DNA of 9,440 bases, taken from contig WLOZ01000047.1 in NCBI GenBank assembly GCA_009699025.1, positions 1 to 9,440 on the forward strand. Direction: 5' to 3'. The DNA comes from Actinomycetota bacterium (GTDB lineage: Bacteria; Actinomycetota; Actinomycetes; S36-B12; CAIYMF01). The notes below the pieces were generated by a model that did not search any database, had not been told where the DNA came from, and was given only the letters and a program-made list of their open reading frames with translations. Shown here in pieces: positions 1 through 5,762 of this stretch; positions within the stretch are counted from its first letter, which is position 1; each line of letters begins with the position of its first letter. A program made the position numbers and the translations under genes.

Positions 1-102
1 GAGCATGACGGCGAGTCCGCCAAGCGTTGCCAGAGCTCCTCGAACGCTAGTGCCGCTCAACCTGCGACGAGGGCCCACGGGGGCCTCCAGGCTTGATGAC
101 AT
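1..102 (-). CDS. N-terminus of probable ABC transporter permease (partial)
   Basis: An open frame starts at an ATG at 102-100 and runs 34 codons to the window edge without a stop. It begins MSSSLEAPVGPRRRLSG and continues into a hydrophobic Ala/Leu/Gly stretch (ALATLGGLAVML), as in inner-membrane permeases of the ribose type: a short basic cytoplasmic tail, then a first membrane helix. The start has a purine-rich site (AGGGG) 6 bases upstream. It lies 75 bases downstream of the stop of the solute-binding protein on the same strand, where a permease or ATPase gene of the same transporter is expected. What is seen is the frame, the start, the basic-then-hydrophobic pattern and the position. The permease call is inferred from these, because too little sequence is present for a family match. 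The stem-loop just upstream probably modulates its expression. Confidence 0.55.
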   Translation of the reverse strand, partial: MSSSLEAPVGPRRRLSGTSVRGALATLGGLAVML

Positions 103-131
103 CCACGACCCCTATCGGTCCACTTGATGAT

Positions 132-170
132 GGGTTGCCCCCCGCGGCATGACGCCACGGGAGGCAACCC
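132..170 (-). promoter_or_regulatory. Intercistronic stem-loop between binding protein and permease
   Basis: Read on the minus strand, two 16-base arms (GGGTTGCCTCCCGTGG and CCGCGGGGGGCAACCC) enclose a 7-base loop (CGTCATG). All 16 positions pair in the minus-strand RNA, two of them as G-U. In the plus-strand RNA the same two positions would be C-A mismatches, so the structure belongs to the minus-strand transcript. It begins 7 bases after the binding-protein stop codon and ends about 30 bases before the permease start. No U-run follows, so it is not a canonical intrinsic terminator. It is more likely a 3'-end stabiliser or partial terminator that keeps binding-protein mRNA above permease mRNA. 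Confidence 0.7.
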
Positions 171-177
171 ACTTGGG

Positions 178-1305
178 TTACGGAAGTGTGAACTTCGTTG
201 CCCACTGATCCTTGTAGGGCTGCAGCACCGACTCGACTGTCGCCGGTCCGTCCTGACCCGCCGGAGGAATGTTGGCCTGAGTGATGGCCGAGTACGTGAT
301 GATTCCATCGGGGATCGTCGCCGGAAGTGGCGTGCTGTTGACCCACAGGTCAACCAACGCATTGACGGTGAACGGTCCTTCAATGACACAGTCACAGTCA
401 GCCAGAGCAACGATGTTCTTGTTGTCTCGCATCAGCGGGTTGTTGATTGCGTCGGCGTAGTAGCTGTACACAGAGATCTGATCGGTCTTGCTCGCCGCCT
501 TGATCGCCGCAACGGCTCCGGCAGTGAAGGTGTCGTACACCGGAATGACGGCAGCCAGGTTCGGGAACTGGTTGATGATGGCGGAGGTCTTCGCCTGAGA
601 GTCGGTCAGAGTCTGCTCGGCCTCGGGGTCTGCAACCACCTTGAGTCCGCACTTTTCTGCCGCTGCCTTCATCGTGTCGCCACGTATCTGGCCGCTGAAG
701 AACAGGTTGAACCGGATGATCGCAACTTCCGATCCAGGCTTGACGTTCGCGCACAGCTCTGCGCCGAGGGGCTCGCTGAGCTTCGTGTCGTTCTCCGTGT
801 ACACAGCCGACAGAAGACTGTCGAGGTCATGCCGAGACTCACCGGCAATCGCGATGATGGGGATGTTGGCTTCCTTGGCCTTCTTCAACGACTCCTGCAC
901 GAGCGACGGCTCAACGGAACCAAGCACGATGGCGTCGTACTTCTGGAGGATCGCCGAGTTGATCGCGTCGTTTGCCTTTTGCGGGTCGGCAGCCACATCG
1001 GTCGTGGTGACCTCCCAGCCGACAGCCTCGGCTGCCGCTACGAACGAGGCATTGATCCGAGCCTCGATTGGGGCCTGGAGGAAGATCTCAACGTAGGCGA
1101 CCTTCTTCTTCGGAATCGCGGGCAGCGCGGCAGCCGACGACTCTGAGGCTGAGGCAGACGCACTTGTCGGCGCAGGAGCGGTCGAACTGCTTGCTGAACC
1201 TCCCCCTGATGAACTGCAGGCTGCCAGAGTGAGCGCTGTTACCCCCACTCCCAGCAGGAGTGCAGGGCGGCGGAGCGCTGACGCCCCGGGTCGCTTTCTC
1301 TTCAT
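178..1305 (-). CDS. ABC transporter substrate-binding lipoprotein (ribose-type, Peripla_BP_4-like)
   Basis: This 375-residue protein is a membrane-anchored, extracytoplasmic binding protein for a sugar-like or other small solute. The N-terminus is basic (MKRKRPG), followed by a hydrophobic stretch and a lipobox LAAC with the lipidated cysteine at residue 30. A Ser/Ala/Thr/Pro-rich linker runs to about residue 65. The binding fold follows: a first strand (KKVAYVEIF), then a segment like 'yDAIVLGSVEP...KKAKEANIPIIAIAGE', typical of ribose-type (family 2) periplasmic binding proteins. The length fits the family. The ATG at 1305 is preferred over an in-frame GTG at 1320, because GAGAGGGG lies 5 bases upstream of the ATG and overlaps the GTG. 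The protein has several cysteines, including a CDC pair, so a disulfide is possible. The partial permease lies downstream; the acyl-CoA dehydrogenase lies 87 bases upstream on the same strand, so co-transcription is possible. The ligand cannot be deduced. Confidence 0.9.
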   Translation of the reverse strand: MKRKRPGASALRRPALLLGVGVTALTLAACSSSGGGSASSSTAPAPTSASASASESSAAALPAIPKKKVAYVEIFLQAPIEARINASFVAAAEAVGWEVTTTDVAADPQKANDAINSAILQKYDAIVLGSVEPSLVQESLKKAKEANIPIIAIAGESRHDLDSLLSAVYTENDTKLSEPLGAELCANVKPGSEVAIIRFNLFFSGQIRGDTMKAAAEKCGLKVVADPEAEQTLTDSQAKTSAIINQFPNLAAVIPVYDTFTAGAVAAIKAASKTDQISVYSYYADAINNPLMRDNKNIVALADCDCVIEGPFTVNALVDLWVNSTPLPATIPDGIITYSAITQANIPPAGQDGPATVESVLQPYKDQWATKFTLP

Positions 1306-1355
1306 TGGAACCCCTCTCACAGGTTGGAACTACAGTGGAAGCACATTTCGAGCAC

Positions 1356-1368
1356 GATATATGATATT
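1356..1368 (-). promoter_or_regulatory. AT-rich element upstream of the binding-protein gene
   Basis: Within the 87-base gap between the dehydrogenase stop and the binding-protein start lies AATATCATATATC (minus strand), part of an AT-rich island (about 1354-1376) that stands out from its GC-rich surroundings. It matches 11 of 13 bases with AATACAATATATC upstream of the GntR regulator. It may be an operator or a -10 region for the transporter genes. No convincing -35 hexamer was found at a proper spacing, so the exact role is uncertain. Confidence 0.35.
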
Positions 1369-1392
1369 CAAAATTTTCGGACCGGTTTGGCT

Positions 1393-2580
1393 CTAGTCCT
1401 TGTTCTGCACCGTCGCTGCCCGCATCAATCGGCGGGCGATCAGGTTGCGTTGAATCTCGTTCGTTCCCTCCCCGATGATCATCAGAGGCGCGTCTCTGAA
1501 GTACCGCTCCACGTCGTACTCGGTGGAATAGCCGGCACTTCCGTGGAGCCTCAGTGCCATCTCGGCCACCCTCAGGCCTGATTCCGACGCGAAGACTTTG
1601 GCGATGCCTGCCTCGAGGTCACAGCGCTCGCCGCGGTCAAACTTCCTCGCGGCATGCATCACCGTGACCCTTGCCGCCAGAACCTGAGTAGCCATGTCGG
1701 CCAGGTAGTTGCCGATTGATTGGTGCTGCCAGATGGGAACTCCGAAGGTCTCGCGCGTCGCCGCGTAGCGAACGCTCGCATCGAGGGCCGCCTGGGCAAC
1801 GCCGACCGATCGCGCGGCCACCTGAATTCGCCCGACCTCCAAGCCCCTCATCATTTGTGAGAAACCTTGGCCCTCTTCCCCGCCGAGGAGATGCTCGGCG
1901 GACACGAACGCGTTGTCGAACACCACTTCGCAGCTTTCGACGCCCCGATACCCCAGCTTCGGCAGATCTCTCGGGATGGAGACACCCTGCGTGTCTGACG
2001 GCACGAAGAGAATGCTGATTCCACGATGGCGCGGATCTGCTGCAGGGTCCGTCTTGCACAGAACTCCCAACACTCCCGCGTGCCTAGCGTTGGTAATCCA
2101 CATCTTTGTGCCGTTGAGCAGGTAGCCCCCATCGACCTGCTTCGCAACGGTTCGGATGGCCTGAAGATCGGAGCCCCCCTGAGGCTCGGTGAGTGCCATC
2201 GCAGCCCTCAATTCCCCGGTGGACATCGGGGGAAGAAGCCGATCGCGCTGCTCGTCGGTGCCGAAGGCATTGATGATGAACCCCATGACGGCGTGTCCAC
2301 CGACCGCTCCGGCAAGGCTCATCCAGCCGCGCGCCAACTCCTCCGTCACGAGCGCGAAGCACGCGGTCGACGACGTCGAGTCGCTGTAGTCCGAGGGGAT
2401 TTGCATGCCGTAGACGCCAAGCTTCTTCATCGTGTCGACGAAGGCCGCGGGGTACTCGTTACGAGCTTCGATGTCGTGGACTGCGGGAATCACGTCCTGG
2501 TCGACAAATCGCCGGACCACCCGGACGAAGTCGGCCTCGTCCTCCGACAACTGCTCGAGCACGTCTTCCGTCCCAGTCAT
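1393..2580 (-). CDS. Acyl-CoA dehydrogenase
   Basis: This 395-residue flavoenzyme should oxidise an acyl-CoA to the 2,3-enoyl-CoA with FAD and pass electrons to electron-transfer flavoprotein. It has full family length and order. An N-terminal helical domain (about 10-120) is followed by the middle beta domain with ALTEPQGGSD (129-138) and the FAD-contacting MWITNA (160-165). The C-terminal helical domain carries the RETFGVPIWQHQ segment (276-287), LHGSAGYSTEY and IIGEGTNEIQR. In the last motif, Glu371 sits where medium- and short-chain enzymes carry the catalytic base. Chain length and substrate cannot be read from this. The ATG at 2580 has no Shine-Dalgarno site, but a TATATA lies 10 bases upstream, suggesting a nearly leaderless transcript. 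It diverges from the CoA-transferase homologue and is followed by the binding-protein gene. Thiolase and CoA-transferase neighbours point to a dedicated beta-oxidation-like pathway. Confidence 0.93.
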   Translation of the reverse strand: MTGTEDVLEQLSEDEADFVRVVRRFVDQDVIPAVHDIEARNEYPAAFVDTMKKLGVYGMQIPSDYSDSTSSTACFALVTEELARGWMSLAGAVGGHAVMGFIINAFGTDEQRDRLLPPMSTGELRAAMALTEPQGGSDLQAIRTVAKQVDGGYLLNGTKMWITNARHAGVLGVLCKTDPAADPRHRGISILFVPSDTQGVSIPRDLPKLGYRGVESCEVVFDNAFVSAEHLLGGEEGQGFSQMMRGLEVGRIQVAARSVGVAQAALDASVRYAATRETFGVPIWQHQSIGNYLADMATQVLAARVTVMHAARKFDRGERCDLEAGIAKVFASESGLRVAEMALRLHGSAGYSTEYDVERYFRDAPLMIIGEGTNEIQRNLIARRLMRAATVQNKD

Positions 2581-2590
2581 GGAGGCAATC

Positions 2591-2600
2591 TATATATAAT
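2591..2600. promoter_or_regulatory. Shared divergent promoter core (overlapping -10 elements)
   Basis: The 29-base gap between two divergent start codons (2580 minus, 2610 plus) contains TATATATAAT. On the plus strand, TATAAT at 2595-2600 ends 9 bases before the ATG. On the minus strand, TATATA at 2596-2591 ends 10 bases before the ATG. With usual -10 to start-site distances, both transcripts would begin within a few bases of the start codon. Neither gene has a Shine-Dalgarno sequence, which agrees with leaderless initiation, common in actinobacteria. No good TTGACA-like -35 was seen at standard spacing on either side, so activator dependence is possible. Confidence 0.5.
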
Positions 2601-2609
2601 GCACTGAAT

Positions 2610-3845
2610 ATGTCTACCCCACGGACCGCCCGCCGGCTCCGGCTCGCGCTGACGTCAGGAACCACGATCGTGGTCGGCGGAGGCGAAGGCGAGCCTACGA
2701 ATCTCGTGAGAGCGCTGCGCCAGGTCTGCTGCTCTCTCAGCGCGGTTGACGTCGTGTTCGGCATTCACGGAGGTGCCGACTGGGATGAGCACGACTGCCC
2801 TGGGACCACCATCCTGAGATTCGGATGGTTTGGGCAGCCGCCCCGGACACCGGGCAGCGATGTCATCGTCCGGCTCCCGTACAGCCAGATCCCGCAGTTC
2901 CTCGCCGGCAGAGACATCGTCGTTCTTGCGAAGGTGGCTCCCGAGAGGAACGGACTGCATTCGCTGTCGATGACGGCCGAGTACTTGCCGGCCGCCATCG
3001 ACGGGGCGCGCACCACGTTGGTGGAGGTCGATGAGACTGCACCCTGGGTGACCACAACATGCGCCGTCGCCGCAGACGTCGTGGAGGTCCTGGCACGTAC
3101 GTCAAGCCCCCTCGGCGATGTCACTGCGCCAGCTCTCGGCGATGCTTCGAACCCCATGGCAGCAATCGTCGGGCGCACCGTGCCAGACGGCGCGATCGTC
3201 CAGCTAGGGCTGGGGCGAGTCGTCGACGAAGCACTTGCCGGGCTGCAGTCGCGGCGTGGGCTTCGGGTTCGCAGTGGATCCCTATCGACGGTTGCCGCTC
3301 AGTTGTGGGCATGCGGCGTCCTCGACACGGGTCACCCCGCCATCGCCACAGCTCTCTTCGGCGGTCGCGAGGTGCGCGAGTGGGCCTCACAGGGGAATGT
3401 GCTTCTTGAACGAGTCGAGAAGACTCACGGCCAATCTCTTGTCGGGCTCGTCGGGTTGCACAGCATCAACGCGGCGGTGCAGGTGGACCTCGCCGGGAAC
3501 ATCAATACTGAGGCTGCAGGCGGTCGGTACGTGGGGGCCATGGGTGGGGCGCCCGACTTCGCCGCGGCGGCGGTGAAGTCTCCGGGGGGACAGTCGGTGT
3601 TCGTTCTCCCGTCAACAGCCCAGGCCCATCGGGTCTCCCGCATTGTTCCTCGACCTGTCGAACTCACAACGGTGCCAGCGAGCGACGTGTCAATCGTCAT
3701 CACTGAGTGGGGCTCAGCGCAGGTCCAAGGCCTTGGTGTGCGCGACCGTGCTCACGCTCTCGCTGCCATCGCTCACCCGCAGTTTCGCGCCGAACTCCTC
3801 GCCCATGCTGATCGGATTGCCGATCGGAACGACGGTCGGCCCTAG
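2610..3845 (+). CDS. Acetyl-CoA hydrolase / 4-hydroxybutyrate CoA-transferase family protein, catalytic Glu apparently lost
   Basis: This 411-residue protein resembles the Cat2/4-hydroxybutyrate CoA-transferase and acetyl-CoA hydrolase family, whose members move CoA between carboxylic acids through a glutamyl-CoA thioester or hydrolyse the thioester. Support for the fold includes a central GAIVQLGLGRVVDEAL (194-209) and INAAVQVDLAGNINTE (286-301). GGAPDF (312-317), GGQSVFVLPSTA (326-337), a late SIVITEWGSAQVQG and AHPQFRAEL (388-396) also fit. In the family the active Glu lies in a G-[IV]-H-[ST]-E segment; here the aligned residues are L-R-V-R-S-G, with Gly223 (codon GGA, 3276-3278) in place of Glu. 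It may therefore be a subfamily with other chemistry, or a pseudoenzyme. The frame is otherwise intact. No Shine-Dalgarno site precedes the ATG; a TATAAT lies just upstream. It ends tail-to-tail with the thiolase, the stop codons overlapping. Confidence 0.8.
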   Translation: MSTPRTARRLRLALTSGTTIVVGGGEGEPTNLVRALRQVCCSLSAVDVVFGIHGGADWDEHDCPGTTILRFGWFGQPPRTPGSDVIVRLPYSQIPQFLAGRDIVVLAKVAPERNGLHSLSMTAEYLPAAIDGARTTLVEVDETAPWVTTTCAVAADVVEVLARTSSPLGDVTAPALGDASNPMAAIVGRTVPDGAIVQLGLGRVVDEALAGLQSRRGLRVRSGSLSTVAAQLWACGVLDTGHPAIATALFGGREVREWASQGNVLLERVEKTHGQSLVGLVGLHSINAAVQVDLAGNINTEAAGGRYVGAMGGAPDFAAAAVKSPGGQSVFVLPSTAQAHRVSRIVPRPVELTTVPASDVSIVITEWGSAQVQGLGVRDRAHALAAIAHPQFRAELLAHADRIADRNDGRP

Positions 3846-5002
3846 GAGCGGATCCGCTCGATGAGCATCGCTTGACCCTGCCCACCTCCGACGCAGAGGG
3901 TCACCAGGCCAACTTCCTTGTCGTCGTGCTCGAGTCCATTGATCAACGTTGTGACGAGCCGTCCACCGGTCATTCCGAAAGGGTGTCCGATTGCGATAGC
4001 GCCGCCTCGCGCGTTCAGCCGCGGATCATCGGAGTCCATGCCGAAGCCACGGACAGACGGAATGACCTGAGCTGCGAACGCTTCATTCACCTCGACCAGA
4101 TCGATGTCGGCGATGGCCACTCCCAGACGAGAGAGCAGCATGTTGACCGCGGGGATGGGGCCGATGCCCATCAACTCCGGGCTCACACCAGCGACGCTTG
4201 AACCCAGAATCCGAGCGCGCGGGCGAGCGCCGTGGGCGGCTGCGGCCTCAGGGGACATGACGAGCAGGGCGACCGCCCCATCATTGAGAGGGCAGGCATT
4301 GCCAGCGGTAACCCGGCCGCCCACCACAGGTTCGAGTTGGCTGAGTTTCTCCAACGTGGAGTTGGCGCGCGGTCCCTCATCACGATCGATCACGGTTCCG
4401 TCGGCGTTGGCCAGCGGCACAATCTCGTGGCCGAAGAATCCTGATTGGTAGGCACTGAGTGCGCGCTCCTGACTTCTCTGCGCGAAGCGATCCATCTCCT
4501 CGCGCGACACCCCATAGTCACGCGCAACTCTTTCGGCAGTCTCGACCATCGGGAGGTAGTAGTCGATTCCGAGGTCAGCGTCCGCTGCGAGACGGGGGTT
4601 GGGCTCGGCGAGATGCCTGTCTCGACCAACACGAGAGAACGACTCCACCCCGGCCACGAGTACGCTCTCGCACTCCCCCATGGCAATGGCGTGATGCGCC
4701 ATCCGAAGCGCCTGCAACGACGAAGCGCAGAGGCGGGAGACGGTAGCGCCTGGCGTCGACACTGGCAGACCAGCAAGCAGGGCAATGGCGCGTGCCACGT
4801 TGTACCCCTGTTCGCCCCAGGGGTAGCCACAGCCCACGATCACCTCGTCAACCGGGGGATGCCCGCAGTCCGACAAGAGTTGCGCGCACACTGAAGCAGC
4901 GAGATCGTCGGGGCGTGTGGAGGCAAAGGCACCCTTTGAGGCTCGGGTCACCGCAGACCTCGAGGCCGCCACGATCACAGCATCCCGCTCTCGTTTTGTC
5001 AT
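3842..5002 (-). CDS. Thiolase (acetyl-CoA C-acyltransferase family)
   Basis: This 386-residue thiolase should cleave a 3-ketoacyl-CoA with free CoA, releasing acetyl- or propionyl-CoA, or run in the condensing direction. All catalytic landmarks are visible. The nucleophile Cys92 lies in VSRLCASSLQAL, NEAF is at 306-309, His340 is in AIGHPFGMTGGR, and the second Cys370 is in LCVGGGQGQA. TAGNACPLNDGA (232-243) is the usual CoA-loop region. Length is typical. The ATG at 5002 is chosen because AGGAGA lies 6 bases upstream and the text after it (MTKRERDAVIVAASRSAV) matches usual thiolase starts; a longer in-frame version to 5080 adds an unlikely 26 residues. It diverges from the GntR regulator across 106 bases, as is usual for a local regulator and its target. 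It overlaps the CoA-transferase homologue by 4 bases at the stops. The set suggests it finishes the same pathway as the acyl-CoA dehydrogenase. Confidence 0.95.
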   Translation of the reverse strand: MTKRERDAVIVAASRSAVTRASKGAFASTRPDDLAASVCAQLLSDCGHPPVDEVIVGCGYPWGEQGYNVARAIALLAGLPVSTPGATVSRLCASSLQALRMAHHAIAMGECESVLVAGVESFSRVGRDRHLAEPNPRLAADADLGIDYYLPMVETAERVARDYGVSREEMDRFAQRSQERALSAYQSGFFGHEIVPLANADGTVIDRDEGPRANSTLEKLSQLEPVVGGRVTAGNACPLNDGAVALLVMSPEAAAAHGARPRARILGSSVAGVSPELMGIGPIPAVNMLLSRLGVAIADIDLVEVNEAFAAQVIPSVRGFGMDSDDPRLNARGGAIAIGHPFGMTGGRLVTTLINGLEHDDKEVGLVTLCVGGGQGQAMLIERIRS

Positions 5003-5019
5003 ACTCTGTCTCCTGCCGA

Positions 5020-5047
5020 TTGGCGTCGGGCCACAACCTAATACAAT
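5020..5047 (+). promoter_or_regulatory. Promoter of the GntR regulator gene
   Basis: TTGGCG (5020-5025) and TACAAT (5042-5047) are separated by 16 bases, giving a sigma70-type promoter with an expected start near 5054 and a leader of about 55 bases. The AATACAATATATC element (5040-5052) overlaps the -10 and lies in the leader or promoter region of the divergent thiolase. A regulator bound here could control both directions. This is a reading of hexamers only. Confidence 0.45.
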
Positions 5048-5108
5048 ATATCCAATAGCCGCGTGAGTCGGTGTCCTCAAGTCGTTGGAACGCTGGAAGG
5101 GGTGAGAT

Positions 5109-5762
5109 GTGAGGCAGCGAAGGCGTCAACAGCTAAGCGACGAAGCGGCGGACTATCTGCGCGACTCGATCATTGCGGGAGAGCTCCCTGTGGGAACCTT
5201 CGTCCGCGCCGAGAGCATCGCCGACTCACTTGACATCAGCATCACTCCGGTCAGGGAAGCCCTGCTCATTCTCCGGGGCGAGGGCTTCTTGCGACTCGAG
5301 CCTCGCCGCGGCTTCGCCGTCGCCGACCTGTCGAGCAATGATGTTCGCGACGTCTTCTGGGTGCAGAGCATCTTGGCAGGCGAACTCGCTGCGCGGTCGG
5401 CGCGGAGGATCAGTGCCGAGCACATCGAGCAACTGCGTGAGATCCAGGACGAGATCAACGATGGCTTGAAGGAGGAAGACGCCAATCGCGTCGACGTAGC
5501 AAACTACGAGTTCCATCGCCTCGTCAACCTGTGCGCCGACTCTCCGAAGGTCGCATGGTTCATTGGGACCGCCGCGAAATACGTGCCCCGGAGCTTCTTC
5601 GGCACCATCGAGGGATGGCCCGCCGCATCGGTGCACGACCACTCAGCGATTCTTCGAGCGATGGAGCGCGGAGATGAAGAGGAAGCCCGCGAGGCCATGA
5701 GCCTCCACATACGACATGCGGGTGATCTGCTCGTCGCCCATCGGTCGCGTGAACGCTCCTAA
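5109..5762 (+). CDS. GntR-family transcriptional regulator, FCD subfamily
   Basis: This 217-residue regulator has an N-terminal winged helix (about 8-72), seen in SDEAADYLRDSIIAGELPVGT, then ESIADSLDISITPVREAL and LRGEGFLRLEPRRGFAV. That order is diagnostic for GntR proteins. The rest is an all-helical FCD ligand-binding domain with His136 (YEFHRLVN), His178 (HDHSAILRAMERGD) and His200 (MSLHIRHAG). In many FCD proteins these histidines bind a metal together with an Asp four residues before the first His. Here that residue appears to be Asn132. Such regulators usually sense small carboxylates or acyl compounds and repress adjacent catabolic genes. The start is GTG, with AAGGGG 6 bases upstream; the overlapping ATG at 5107 runs straight into a TGA. 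It diverges from the thiolase and overlaps the MBL-fold gene downstream. The effector is unknown. Confidence 0.93.
   Translation: MRQRRRQQLSDEAADYLRDSIIAGELPVGTFVRAESIADSLDISITPVREALLILRGEGFLRLEPRRGFAVADLSSNDVRDVFWVQSILAGELAARSARRISAEHIEQLREIQDEINDGLKEEDANRVDVANYEFHRLVNLCADSPKVAWFIGTAAKYVPRSFFGTIEGWPAASVHDHSAILRAMERGDEEEAREAMSLHIRHAGDLLVAHRSRERS

Noticed and set aside
124..1146. A 340-codon plus-strand open frame opposite the binding-protein gene
   Set aside because: It is rich in Arg/Val/Gly with no domain, and lies fully antisense to a gene with a lipobox, a binding-protein fold and a ribosome site. It reflects codon bias in GC-rich DNA.
5003..5080. N-terminal extension of the thiolase by 26 codons
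   Set aside because: The extension lacks similarity to thiolases and would overlap the regulator promoter; the internal ATG has a good ribosome site.
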